In this document: piece after piece, positions 1 through 12,364 of the stretch | Layout: every line of letters begins with the position of its first letter | How positions within the stretch are numbered: the first letter of the stretch is position 1 | DNA from: Entonaema liquescens | Taxonomy: Eukaryota; Ascomycota; Sordariomycetes; Xylariales; Xylariaceae | Direction of reading: 5' to 3' | NCBI GenBank assembly: GCA_902805475.1 | Contig: CADCSX010000009.1 | Location: forward strand, 682,001 to 746,000 | Length of the DNA: 64,000 bases | The notes under the pieces: generated by a model | The model's database searches: none | Told to the model about the DNA's origin: nothing | Seen by the model: only the letters and a program-made list of their open reading frames with translations | Program-made: the position numbers and the translations under genes

Positions 1-1078
1 CTTCCTCAACTTTTCTTCCTCACGGGTGTCGCCTCCTATTGCCTTCCACCATACGTCGCATCCCCATCTTAATGCTCTCTCAGCCGCTCCGGTTGGTGTC
101 ATGGCAGGTCGTACATCGAGGAAAAATACTGGCTCTCCCGTGGGCTCAGGTGGTCCGGAGTAGTAGTCAATGATGTAGCGAACTTCTTTCCGTTGACCGT
201 CCACGTTTCGGGATACATACCAATCATGTCGATCAAAGGGTGGCTCAGTACTATGAAGTGGGTTAGTTCGAAGCCATGTTGACAGAAGTATCAGAATCTT
301 ACCCGAATGCTCCGGGATAGAGCCAGCCCATGACTTGGAACATGGTAGCCTTCGGTGTCATGTCTTTTGGTCGCCCTTGGAACCTGACAAGGCTCGGGCT
401 CAGATCCTCGATTTCCTTATCGTATCCATACTTCTGTGCCATGTTCTCGAAATTATGCTCGCCGTGACTGCACAAGCGCCATCCCTTATACAAGCCACCC
501 GCGAATCGTTTCTCCCAGTCCATGATTTCGGCCCATGCTCCTTCATTCAAGAAGTTGTGCACACTCACCATGCTCTCTACTGCAGTTACATCTGTGTCTG
601 TGTAGCCCTTTCGTAAAAGAGCGTTATACATCTGCTGAGGAGATGGGTATTCCCAATTCCCATCGCCGTCGCCTCTGGGAATAGTTGAAGGTTCGCGAGA
701 AGTAGGGAGGGCTTGTGTTTGGTCCGGAGCAGGTGCTTGCGAAAGGTCGCGGAACATGTAGTTGAGAGGGTTTAGTTTTGAGAATGTCGATTGCGAATCA
801 CGGTCTTCTTTCCAATTCCTCCTGGCCTCATGGGGTACAGGACATGCCGAGGGAAGTTCAACAGCATCGGCTGACTTCTGGTGTTTGTGCATCGGACAAC
901 CCGGCTAAACACATCGAGCACAGTTAGGATTATGTATAGTTCTTAGTTCTTATTTCTTGGTTGTTGAAGTTTGACTCACAGGAGGTGTACGTCCTCCATC
1001 TTGGGGTCCAAAGGAGCGATGCGATAAAGGCCGCGTTTGGGCTTTGACTTGAGGACCGTCTGCCCAAAACCAACCCAT
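1..1078 (-). CDS. cyc3: Cytochrome c heme lyase (holocytochrome c synthase), 3' end off window
   Basis: Mitochondrial intermembrane-space enzyme that attaches heme to apocytochrome c. Three exons are read: 1078-980 (starts [12 protein letters not shown]), 904-303 and 250-1, with introns 979-905 (GTGAGT..TAG) and 302-251 (GTAAGA..TAG). The phases join correctly, giving 317 codons before the window edge. Two Cys-Pro heme-binding motifs, CPM (about residue 36) and CPV (about residue 54), precede the family core: [45 protein letters not shown] and then [10 protein letters not shown] and VRYIIDYY from the last exon. The short first exon is not covered by the long open frame and was placed by the conserved MGWFWAD start plus a clean donor. 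The family also includes cytochrome c1 lyase (Cyt2). The two CP motifs and the N-terminus fit the Cyc3 type (Neurospora cyt-2) better, but that split is inference. Confidence 0.93.
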
Positions 1079-1370
1079 ATTTATAGGTCAGTTATTATAA
1101 CTATGGGAATGAGAATTTATAAAAGAAATGGGAATAGTATAGGATAGTGCGAAGGTGAGTGAAACTTTGCGCGATCAAAAGTGAACGCAAAAATCGGATT
1201 GTTGTCTCTGAGGGGCTTATCGTCTTCAACTTTTGTAACTTTTTTTTTATTTGCCGCGTCCCGCCTACAGTATAAGGCTGAGTCAGTTTGCGGGAAACAC
1301 CGATCCATGTGATGACTGGGCAGCTGGGGCAATGGGAGAAATTCCAACGAGATTACGTAATGCCCATCGT
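1079..1370. other. Upstream region of the heme lyase gene
   Basis: Ordinary-composition flank between the heme lyase start and the left LTR. An open frame at 1117-1347 has no recognisable motif and was not annotated. It ends abruptly at the retroelement boundary. Confidence 0.6.
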
Positions 1371-1505
1371 TGTCGTAGAAGGATCCACCGGACCCACTAG
1401 ATTAATACCCATATATATTTAATATTTTCCCAGAGTTAAATTCTCCTTTAAATACTTTATTTATATAATTTTAAGATTTTAAATTTAATTATTTTATAAT
1501 AATTA
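1371..1505. repeat. Left LTR (135 bp)
   Basis: Begins TGTCGTAGAAGGATCCACCG and ends ATAATTA. It aligns without gaps to 8823-8957. It keeps more G/C in its first 40 bp than the right copy does, so the two LTRs were mutated to different extents. Confidence 0.88.
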
Positions 1506-4318
1506 ATAATTTTATTTATTTTATTATTTTTAAAATTATTATATTTAATAAATTAAAATTATTAACATTATAAAAATTATTATTTTTATTTTAAAAAAAA
1601 TTTTTTTTTATTATATTATTAATAGTTTTAAATAATTTTATTAAATTTTAAAAATTAAAAAAAACTATTTTAAAAATTATTTTAATAATTATTTATTTAT
1701 TTTTTTTAATAAATTATATTAATAATTTATTAAATAACGATATTATTAATTATTATTTTTATTTTATAAATATTAAATTATTATTTAATTAAAATATTAT
1801 TTTTCTTTTTTTTTTTTATTTTTTTTTCAATTAATATAATTTAAAAATTAATTTTTTTTAATTTTATTATTTTTATTATTTTATAATTTTTTATATTACT
1901 ATTTTAAATATTATTATAAATAAAATAATTATTTTAATTTTATAAAATTTATTATTTTAATATAATATTAATTTTTAACGTTAATATTTTTTTTACTTAT
2001 TTTATTTTTTTTATTATAAATTTATAATTTTTTTAAAAAATTATTAATAATTTTTTACTTTTTTAAAACTTTATTTATAAAATTTTAAATTTATTAAATA
2101 ATATTAACATTATTTATTTAATTAATTAAATTAAATTTTTTAAATTATTTTTTATTTTTTTATATTATTAAAAAAAAAATATTAAAAATATTATTTAAAA
2201 TTACTTTTTAATTTATTAAAAACATTTATATTATTATTTTTTACTAAATTATTAATATTTACTTTATTAAAATTATAATATTTTAATTTTTTAAATTTAC
2301 TTTTTAAATAATTAAATTATATTTTAAATAATTTTTAAATACCCTATTTTTTAATTATATAAAAATTATTAAATAACAAATTTAAATTTTTATTAAAATA
2401 ATTTTTTATATTATTTATAAAATAACTTTTAAAAACTAAATTTTAAAATTTATTTTTAAAAATATTAAATATTATTTAAATTCCTATAATATTATTTATT
2501 TAATTATTATTAATTAAATAATTATTTTCTATTATTAAAATATTATATACTTTATTTAATAAATTTAAATTAATTAAATATCGTTAAATTATAACTTAAT
2601 TATAATTTATTAAATTACAATTTATAATAATTTTAAATAATAAAAATAATAATTAAATTTAATAACATTTAAATTTTAATATTTAATTTATAACCGTTAT
2701 AATAATTTTAATTTAAACTATTAACTAAATTCCTTAAATTAACAATATTAATAACATTAATAATAATAATAAAAAAACTTTTAAAATTAAAAATATTAAT
2801 TATTTTAATTTTAATTTTAAAAATATTAAAATTTTTAACTTTTTTACTTTTAATAAATATATAATTTATATTAATATTTATATTTTTATAAATCATTTTA
2901 TAAATTTAATTATATTTTATAACAATATTAAAATTAAATAAATTTAAATAATATATTTACAAAAAACCACATAAAGTTAATTAATAATTAAATTATTAAA
3001 TTTTAAAAAATAAACTTTTTAAATAAAAAATATTACTTTAATTATTTATATTTTAATTACTTAATTTAAAAAATAAAATATATAAATTATATTAAACTTA
3101 TAAAAATATAAATTTATAATATTAAATTTTTATAAAAATAAAAATTTATAATTATTTATATATAATATTATTAAAAATATTAAAAATTATAATTTCCTTT
3201 TTTTTAATTAATTATTAAATATTTTTAATATTTTTAATATTTATATTTAATTATAATTATAAAAATTTATAATAAATATTATTATAAAATAATTCCTTAA
3301 TTATTTAAATAATTGTGAATTTATTTTATAAAACTTTACTTTATTTATATATTTTATAATTTTTAAAAATTATTTTAAATTAAATAATTATTAATTTTAA
3401 ATTTTAATATAATTTATATATTATAATAAATAATTTTAAAATAATTTTCATAATTTATTTATTAATAAAAATAATAATTAATAACATTATAATTAAAATT
3501 AATTATATTATTATTATTTTTAATTTAATAAATAATATAATAATAATTAAAATAATTATTAAATATATTTTAATTATTAATAATATAATAATAATAATAA
3601 TAATTATAATAATTATAATAATTAATAAAGAATTAATTAAATTAATTTATTTAATTAACCATGTTAATAAAATTAATAATATTAATAAAATTTTAATTAA
3701 TATTAAAATTAATAAAATTAACTTTATTAATTAAATTAATATAATTATAAAAATTAATAAAAAAATTATTATTAAAATTATTAAAATTAAAATTAAAATT
3801 AATAATATTAACAATTATTATAATTTTAAATTTATTTAATAAATATTAATAATATTTTAAAAATAAATAAATATTTTTTAAATAAATATAAATTAAATTT
3901 TAATTTTAATTATAATTTTCTTTTAAATAATTATTTTAATAATTTTTTTATTTTATTTAAAAATAACTTTTAATTAAATACTTTAAATTTTATTAATAAT
4001 TTTATAATAAATAATTTTTAATTTATATTTTAATTTATTTCATTTAATTATATTTTTTAAACTTATTTTTAATAATTTTATTTCTTTTTTATTTAAATAA
4101 TAATTATAATAAAATAATTTATTTTAATATAATTATCTTTTTATTAATTAAAAATTTTTATAATATATATAATAAATATTTTTTTAATTATAATAAATTA
4201 TTTTATTATTTATAAAAAAATTATTATTTATTGGAAAAATATATTTTTTAATAATATATTAATAACATTAAATAATATATTAATAATAATTAATAATTTA
4301 TTAATAATATTTAATAAT

Positions 4319-4406
4319 TATATATTATTAATTAATTAATTATATATTATTAATTAATTAATTATATATTATTAATTAATTAATTATATATTATTAATTA
4401 ATTAAT
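4319..4406. repeat. Four tandem 22-bp A/T units inside the RIP block
   Basis: Four consecutive copies of a 22-bp unit (TATATATTATTAATTAATTAA plus T) with no visible differences. It is the most regular stretch in an otherwise irregular A/T block, and is probably a replication-slippage product formed after RIP. Confidence 0.8.
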
Positions 4407-7400
4407 TATATATATAATTATTTAATAAAATTTTATTTATTATTATAATAATTTATATAATTTTATTAATAATATTTTAATAATTTATAATATATAATTT
4501 AATTTTATTAAATAATATTATTATAATTAATATTAATATAATATTAAATATTTTTTTTATAATATTTAAAATTTATTATATAAATAATTATATAAATATT
4601 AATATTATTATTAATAATTAAATTAAAATAATTAACTTTTTTATTTATTTTAAATTATAATTAAATTTAAAATTTCCATTATATAATTATTAATTAATTT
4701 TAAATTAAATTATAAAATTAATTTTTTTTATAAAATAAAATTTTACTTTAAATTTTTTATTATAATAAATTTAATTATTAAATATAAAGAAAATATTTAT
4801 AATAATATTAAATATATTAAAATTTTAACGGATAAATTTTAAATTTTAAAAAAATATTTTAATATAAAAATTTATTATTATATAATTTTATTATTAATTT
4901 ATAATATTATATAATATTAATTATTATTATTAAATTATATAATTATTTATTTTTATTTTAAAGATTTTTATAATAATAATTTAATTATTATAATATTTAT
5001 AAAAAAAATTATATTAATTAATAATTTTATAATTAAAATATTTTTTAATATTAATATATTAAATATTAAATAAATAAATATGATTTTTTAAAAAATTAAT
5101 TATAATATAATTTTATAAAATAATAATTTTTTATTTATTATTTTAAATATTTATACTTAATAATTTAAAATAATAATAATTTATAATAATATTATATTTA
5201 TTAAATTTTATTATTATTTTAAAATAATTTATATAATAATTTACAAATAAAATTTAATTTTCAAATTATTATTAAATAATATTATAATTTATATAATATT
5301 ATTTAATAATTATATAAATAAAATTATTATTTATAATAATTTTTAATTAAATATTATTATTTTTAAAAATATATTAATAAATTATTTTAAATTAATAAAA
5401 TAAAATTATTATAATTATTAAATTATTAATAAATAAAAATTTAATTTAATATTATAAAAACTTTTATTTAAAAAAATAAATTTTTATATTTTTAAATTTA
5501 TTAATAATTTTATTATTTTTAAAATAAAAATTTTTTATAAATATTTTATTAATATTATAATTTATAATAATCTTAAAAATCTTAATATTTTTAATAAATT
5601 ATTATTTATTATATTATAATGTAAAAATATTTTTAAAAATAAAAATTTTATAAATATTATAAAAAATAAATTCTTTTATTTTAATTTTAAATTAAATTAA
5701 AAAAATTTTATCTTTAAAAAATATTACTTTTACTTTTTTAATATTAAAAATTAAATAATTATTAATTAAATAATTATTAAATTAATTAAATAGAAATATA
5801 TTATTTAAATAAAATCCTTTATTTTTTTTTTAATATTTATCTTTATTATTTAAAAACTTTTACTTATTTTTATTATAAAAATAATAAATAAAAATTTAAA
5901 AAAAATTATTAAAAAAAAAATAATTATTAATATTTAAATCTTTAATAAAATATATAATAAAATTTATATAATTATAATAAATATTTTTATTTTTTTTTAT
6001 TAATAATAAACTTACTTTTTTATATAATAAACATTTATAATTATAATAATTAAAAATTAATATATATTTTAAATTTTTATTATAAATTATAAAAATAATA
6101 ATATTTATATATAATAATAAATAAACATTTTATTTAAATATATTAATATAATAAATTATTATTATAATAATATTATTATTATATTAAAAATTTTTAAAAA
6201 TTATATTAATAATCTTATATTAATTTTTTCTTTTTTATAAAAAAAAATATTTTTATAAACTTATTTAAATTTTTTATTAATTTTTTTAATACTATTATTT
6301 TAAATAAATTTATTAATTTTTTTAACTTTTTTATAATAAAAAAAAATTTATAATTATTTCTAAAATTATTTTTTTTATATTATTAAAAAATCTTAAAATA
6401 TTTATTAATTTTATAAAATATATAAAAAATAATATTTTTTATTTTATAAAATTTATAAAACTATTAAAAAAATATAAAACTTTTTTTATTTAATTTTATT
6501 TTAAAAAAGATTAAATAAAATAAAAATATTATAAATAAATAAATAATATCTTATTAAATACTTTTTTTAAAACCAAAAAATAATTTTTTAAAAAATTTAA
6601 AAATATATTAATAAAATATATTATTTTATATTTTTATAATTTATTTTATTTTTTTTATATTAATCTTAATATATTTTATAAAAAAATTAATATCATTATT
6701 TATTATATTAATAACAAAATTTTATTTTTTTTTTATAAATAAAAAATTATTTATATATATATTAAAAATAATTATTTAATTTATTATATTTTTTTCTAAA
6801 ATATTATTATTAATAAAATAAAAATATTAACCAATTAAAATAAAAATCCTTAATTTTATTTAAATAATAAAAAAAACAAAATATTATATAAATATAATTT
6901 AAATAAAAATTTATATTTTTACAAATTATTACATTATTTTTAACATAATTAAATATAATAATATTATAAATTTTATTATAATAAATAATAAAAATCTTTA
7001 TTTTATTTATATAATAAAATATATTAATAAATTTTAATTTATAATTTTATATAAATTAAATAAATTATATATTATTTTAAATATATTATTATATTTTTTT
7101 ATAATAAATTTAAAAGTTTTTAATAAAAATAATAAAAGTTTTAATATTTTTTTTAATAATAAAAATAAATATTAAATTATTTTAATAAATTAAACTTTTT
7201 TATTATATATTAATATTTTTTTTATAATTAAATTAATAATAATAAATCTTATAAAAAACCTTTTTATTAATTTTTTTATTAAAAATATTATTTTAATTTA
7301 AATATATTTTAAATTTAAAATTAAATTTTAAATAAAATATTTATAAAATCTTAAATAAAAACTTTTTTTTAATCTTATTAAAAAAAATCATTTTTTAATA

Positions 7401-8822
7401 AATAATATTATTATTTTATTTTATTATTTAACAAACAATTTATTGTAAAAATTATTAAAAATTTATAATTAATTATATATTTCCTAAATTTATTATTTTA
7501 AAATCTTTAAAATAATTTATAATAATAATTATTTAAATTATAATAAATTACGCAAAGAATTATTATATTTCATTATTAATTTTAAAAAATTTAAATAATA
7601 TATATAATTTTATTTAAAATATTTTATTATAAAATTTTAAAATTATAAATTTTATAATTTTTTATAATTTATTATTAATTCTTTTTATTTATTTTATATA
7701 ATTATAATTAATATTATATTTAAAATTTTTAAAATATTTAAAAAAAAAACGTTTTTAATATTATAATAAATAAATTTTTTAAAATAATAATAATTATTTT
7801 TAATTATTATAATTAAATAACATTTAATTAAACAAATATTTATTATAATATTTTATTAATAAATAATTAAGAAATTTTAAAAATTATTATATTTAATTAA
7901 AACTTAAAATTTCTATTTAATTTTTAATAATAATTTTAATATTATATAAATATAAAATTACTTTATATAATAATATATTACTTTTAAATTAACAATTAAA
8001 TAAAATAATTTATTTTTTAAATTAAATTAATTTTTCATTATTATTTTTATATTTTAAAAAATAATATATAATAAAAAAATTATTTATTACATTTATAATA
8101 TAAAATTAATTTTTTATAATTAATAATTATTTAATATAATTTTTTAAAAATATTATATAAATTTATATTTAATATTATTTTTTAATTTTTATTTACTTTA
8201 AATATTTTTATATTATTTTTAAAATTTTAAATTAAAATTTGTAATATAATTATTTTAATTATAATAATAATTAAAAAATATTATAATATTAAATATAAAT
8301 TTATATTTTTTAAAATTAATAATTATATATTATTATATTTATATAAAAAATATAATATTTTATTTATATTAATTTTTAAAAAAAAATTTAATTAATAATA
8401 TATTAAGTTTTTTTATATATTTAAATAAATTAACCATTTAATATATAAATTAAATTTTTTTACTTATTTTAAAATATATAATATTATTTTTATAAATTAT
8501 TTTAAATTTACTTTTTTATTAAATATATTTAAAAAACAATTATTATTTTTCAAAAATATTTTTTTAAAAATATATTAATATTATATTATATAAAAATAAA
8601 AAAATAAATATTTTATAAAATATATTAATTTAAATTTTAAATATATTAAATAATTTATAAAAAATTAATTAAAAAAAAATAAAAATAAATTATTAATAAA
8701 TTTTAAAAAACAAAATAATTAATTATAAAATAATTATAATTTATAATATTTTAATAATTAATTTATAATTTTTATAAATTTTTTATAATAAAAATATTAT
8801 TTTTTTTTTTTTATAAAAATAT

Positions 8823-8957
8823 TATTATAAAAAAATCCATTAAATTTATTAAATTAATACTTATATATATTTAATATTCTTTTAAAATTAAATTCTCTTT
8901 TAAATACTTCATTTATATAACTTCAAGATTTTAAATTCAATTATTCTATGATAATCA
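8823..8957. repeat. Right LTR (135 bp)
   Basis: Begins TATTATAAAAAAATCCATTA, which corresponds base for base to the left LTR start if C becomes T and G becomes A. It ends GATAATCA. The 3' half keeps several C residues that are T in the left LTR. Confidence 0.88.
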
Positions 8958-9256
8958 TCTTCTATCGTAAATTTAATACCGGGGTTTTACCAGTACGTAA
9001 GTAAGGTTAGCTAGTGCGCATGTTCCTAGCTCAAATCCAGTAGATCTACTACGTCACACCCGTAGCACCCGTTATTTGCAGTGGTTTTCCAAACCACGCG
9101 ATTCCGTACGGCGCTATTAATCTCATATGCGTCAATGATACGGAGTTCTCATTTAACAAGCAGATACTCTCAAATTGGTCAATTAGATACCCAATGGAAT
9201 TGCCCACAATGTCAATCAATTCTTTTTCCCCTTTATAAATATATGTTCCTTTAGAT

Positions 9257-11441
9257 ATGCGCCTGGTCATCTTGCTCGGTCGATTTTGCGCTCGTCGAGC
9301 TTCCCAAGCTCCGAAGACCTCCGCGAATATTTCACGATGGCATTCGACCTTTCGAGCCCGAACCCAGTGCCATCTCCCACCTAGGAATATACGGTTTAGT
9401 AGTCGAATACTTAAGGCTACAGTAAATGCTGCTCTTGGAACTGCTCTTTTCGTCAAGTTATCCGAGGATGACAATGGAGAGACGGAAAAGACAACCGAAG
9501 GACGTATGCTCGAAGTATCGCGAGAAGAGTTAAAAAAGACAGTTCACGAAGATGAGAGAGGAATCTACCGTTTGGGTCATACCTTAGTCATATTCCTGGA
9601 CTCCTATTTCTGGGAACCTCTCTGTACTGGCGTACGGTTTATTGAATTAGTCTTCATATTCATACCGGTAATATTAGCGGTACCGGCTATATGGATTGGG
9701 AGTCGCCAGGCGAACAGAGATAATGAGAGATCTGGTACATTATGGTGGTACAACTTCCTTGTCAAAGCCATGGAGACAGCTGGGCCAGCGTTTATCAAGG
9801 TGCGACATTCCCCTAATAATGAGTATCGTAGGACTGAGTCTAATATACGCCCCTATACAGCTTGGCCAATGGGCAGCATCGAGGACTGATATCTTCCCAA
9901 CCGAAATGTGTGATATCATGGCCAAACTTCATTCCCATGCTCCCGCGCACTCCCTGGAAGCGACGATGCGAATAGTCGAGAAGGCATTCGATGGAAGAAG
10001 ATTTGAAGATATTTTTGAAGAATTCGACCAGTCGCCTCTTGGTGTCGGTGCTATCGCGCAGGTCTACAGAGCGAAACTGAAACCGGATCTTGCCGCCCCA
10101 GGCGATGTGGATGTCTTGGATACTCGTCACAACCTTCGACGACAAGTTCGACGCAAAGTAGACACGGTTCTGAAGAGTGTACCGAAGCGTGTCCCCTCCT
10201 CATATGTCGCCGTTAAAGTTTTACATCCTCGAGTTGAACGAACTGTAAGACGTGATCTTCGTATTATGGGCTTTTTCGCTTCAGTACTTAACGTTATACC
10301 TACGATCGAGTGGTTATCTCTACCTGACGAGGTTACCCAGTTCGGAGAAATGATGAAGCTGCAACTTGACTTACGCATAGAAGCTGCCAATCTTGCTAAA
10401 TTCCGAAGGAACTTTAAAGACCGAACTACGGCCTGGTTCCCATTCCCGTATCTGGAGTTCACGACGCGAGAGGTCCTGATTGAGGAATTCGCACAAGGAA
10501 TGCCTCTGGCAGATTTCTTAGAGAATGGCGGGGGAGTCTTCCAACGGGATATTTCGCAGGAGGGTCTTGACGCTTTCTTACGCATGCTGTTAATCGATAA
10601 CTTCGTTCATGCAGACTTGCATCCAGGCAATATTATGGTTCGCTTCTATCAGGCGTATACACCTGATCTTAGTTTGCGCCAATCTGGCAACGGTCATAAA
10701 CCCCATCCCCAAGAGCAGGCCGATGTAACTGAGCAGGTCCTGGCGAGACTTCGCCCGTATCGCAAACGAAGAGATTTCGCAGCGTGGGAAGCAGAGCTGA
10801 AGAAGATCGACGAGGAAGGATTTAGACCACAACTTATATTCATTGACACTGGGCTTGTAACAGAGCTCAATGCGACGAACCGGCGTAACTTCCTAGACCT
10901 CTTCCGTGCCGTTGCCGAGTTTGATGGGTATAAAGCAGGTCACTTAATGTGCGAACGTTGCCGTCAGCCTGATGCGGTTATCGACAAGGAAGTTTTCGCC
11001 CTGAAGATGCAACATCTTGTTCTCAACGTTAAGAGTTCGACTCTCGCTTTGGGAACAGTTAAAATTGGTGACATCCTACAGCAGGTCCTAGACATGGTTA
11101 GGCAGCATCATGTGAGACTAGAGGGCGATTTCGTAAATGTCGTAATTAGTATACTGCTCCTCGAGGGTATTGGCCGTAGTCTCGATCCCAATGTCGACTT
11201 ATTAAGCAGTTCATTACCCATCCTCAGACAGTTGGGTACGCAAGGTGGAGCTGAGATGATAAAGGGCGGCGATTTCTCCATGTTCTTCGTCTGGGCGGGA
11301 CTAGAAGCGAGAAGATTTATGCAAGCTAGCATCGAAGACGTGAGTCCAATAGTTTTTCCATTCTTCTTTATTATGGTGCTAACTGTTTATACACAGGTCG
11401 AGAGATGTGTCAAATACGACTTGTTATCACCAAATATTTAA
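9257..11441 (+). CDS. cqd1: Mitochondrial UbiB/ABC1-family atypical kinase-like protein (Cqd1/ADCK2 type)
   Basis: UbiB-family proteins sit at the mitochondrial inner membrane and influence coenzyme Q and lipid distribution. Exons: 9257-9799, 9861-11339 and 11397-11441 (688 aa). Introns are 9800-9860 (GTGCGA..CAG) and 11340-11396 (GTGAGT, branch GCTAAC, CACAG). The N-terminus is Arg-rich, like a presequence, followed by a hydrophobic segment (about residues 128-148). The UbiB KxGQ motif is completed across the first splice (AFIK/LGQWAASRTDIFP). Further marks are AVKVLHP (about 296-302), the catalytic-loop-like FVHADLHPGNIM (about 430) and FIDTGL (about 510). The LGQWAASR form of KxGQ resembles ADCK2 and yeast Cqd1 more than Coq8, so the subfamily is inferred. 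The last intron is 57 nt, a multiple of three, and contains no stop; if retained it adds 19 mostly hydrophobic residues. Confidence 0.92.
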
Positions 11442-11655
11442 TTCATACGAGGTCACGGGTAGACATAGAGCTGCATATATAGGCGCTGATAGACGGAACT
11501 GGACACAGGTACATGAACAATACAAATCTCCCTAAAAATACTCATTATAAACGTTTCCTAGCTAGATTAGCTAGGGTTAACGTCTTGCGAATAATGCGCA
11601 AGTCTTATACAAATATCAGCACTACCGATTCTATCCATTAACTTCCCCAAGCCAT

Positions 11656-12364
11656 CTAGCTAAGCTTCGTCGCCAATTGCTTGACCTGTTCTAGCAGGTC
11701 CGCAGACTCCTTAGGCGCGTTTGTCAGGACCTTGTCACGGAGGTGGTCGACCTGCAGCCCAGCAGCAGTGGGCGGGTTTCCTTGAGCGGTTTGGATACGG
11801 CTAAGAAAAGAATTAATAAGGCGATCAAAAACTAGAAAACATGAATATCTCTATAGCTTACCTGATTTGCATCTCTAGGAAGAACTTAGGCACCTTGATA
11901 GCCAATGAGCCACCGACACTACGGACACCGGCTTCGGTAGCCAGGTACACGTTAAGCGCATCCTGGAATGCCTGTAGGTTCGAGTTGGCAAGAGGTTCGG
12001 CGGTTGTGAACAGCGACAACGCGAACTCGAGTCCACTCTGGCCGGACTTGCTGAAGTCGATGGCTGAGAAGGTCTGTGTCCCAGACGTTACGTCTGGTAC
12101 ACCAGAGATAGTCTTGGCGGAGGTGTCGCACGTAACAGTCGAGGCCAGGTTCGCAGCAATATCAGCGACTTCTTTAGGCAACGTTTCGCTGCCGATAATG
12201 AAGCAAGCCTGTGCTTGTCGTCCGCTAACCTCCGAGGCGGCACTTAATGCGCTAGCACCATCATCTTGCAGGGGAATTACTGCAGTAGTAGTAACGAAAG
12301 GAATGGTGGGTGCTGCGACTGCAGTTCCAACAAGGGCAGCAGCAATAGAGAATGAGGTACGCAT
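11656..12364 (-). CDS. Predicted secreted protein, 215 aa, unknown function
   Basis: Two exons, 12364-11862 and 11800-11656, with intron 11861-11801 (GTAAGC..TTAG); phase and total length close to an in-frame stop. The protein starts MRTSFSIAAALVGTAVAAPT, a typical signal peptide with cleavage expected after Ala18 or nearby. The mature part is Ser/Ala/Thr-rich with two cysteines (54 and 79), then a helical-looking C-terminal half ending in LLEQVKQLATKLS. It has no transmembrane segment or GPI-like tail. It lies in tandem, on the same strand, about 1 kb from another secreted-protein gene (13355-14032), but the two sequences do not look alike. I do not recognise the family. Cell-wall protein or effector are both possible. 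Confidence 0.82.

Larger units (their letters stand above)
1371..8957. mobile_element. RIP-degraded LTR retrotransposon, about 7.6 kb
   Basis: The block is almost pure A/T and is bounded by two 135-bp direct repeats (1371-1505 and 8823-8957). Aligned by eye, the repeats differ only by C/T and G/A changes, with no transversions and no gaps. The left copy begins TG and the right copy ends CA, the usual LTR termini, while the opposite ends read TA, as expected after CpA to TpA mutation. This is the signature of repeat-induced point mutation, a premeiotic fungal genome defence. No gag or pol frame survives; apparent open frames (for example 2708-2896) are low-complexity I/N/K/F strings. Element superfamily and orientation cannot be read. 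The 5-bp flanks do not form a clean target-site duplication (left ATCGT; right TCTTCT then ATCGT). Confidence 0.85.

Noticed and set aside
2708..2896. 62-codon open frame in the A/T block
   Set aside because: Composition is only Ile/Asn/Lys/Phe, as expected from stop-poor A/T sequence; no retroelement motif.
9049..9474. Antisense 141-codon frame over the start of the UbiB-family gene
   Set aside because: Shadow of the real coding strand, which has the mitochondrial presequence and UbiB motifs.
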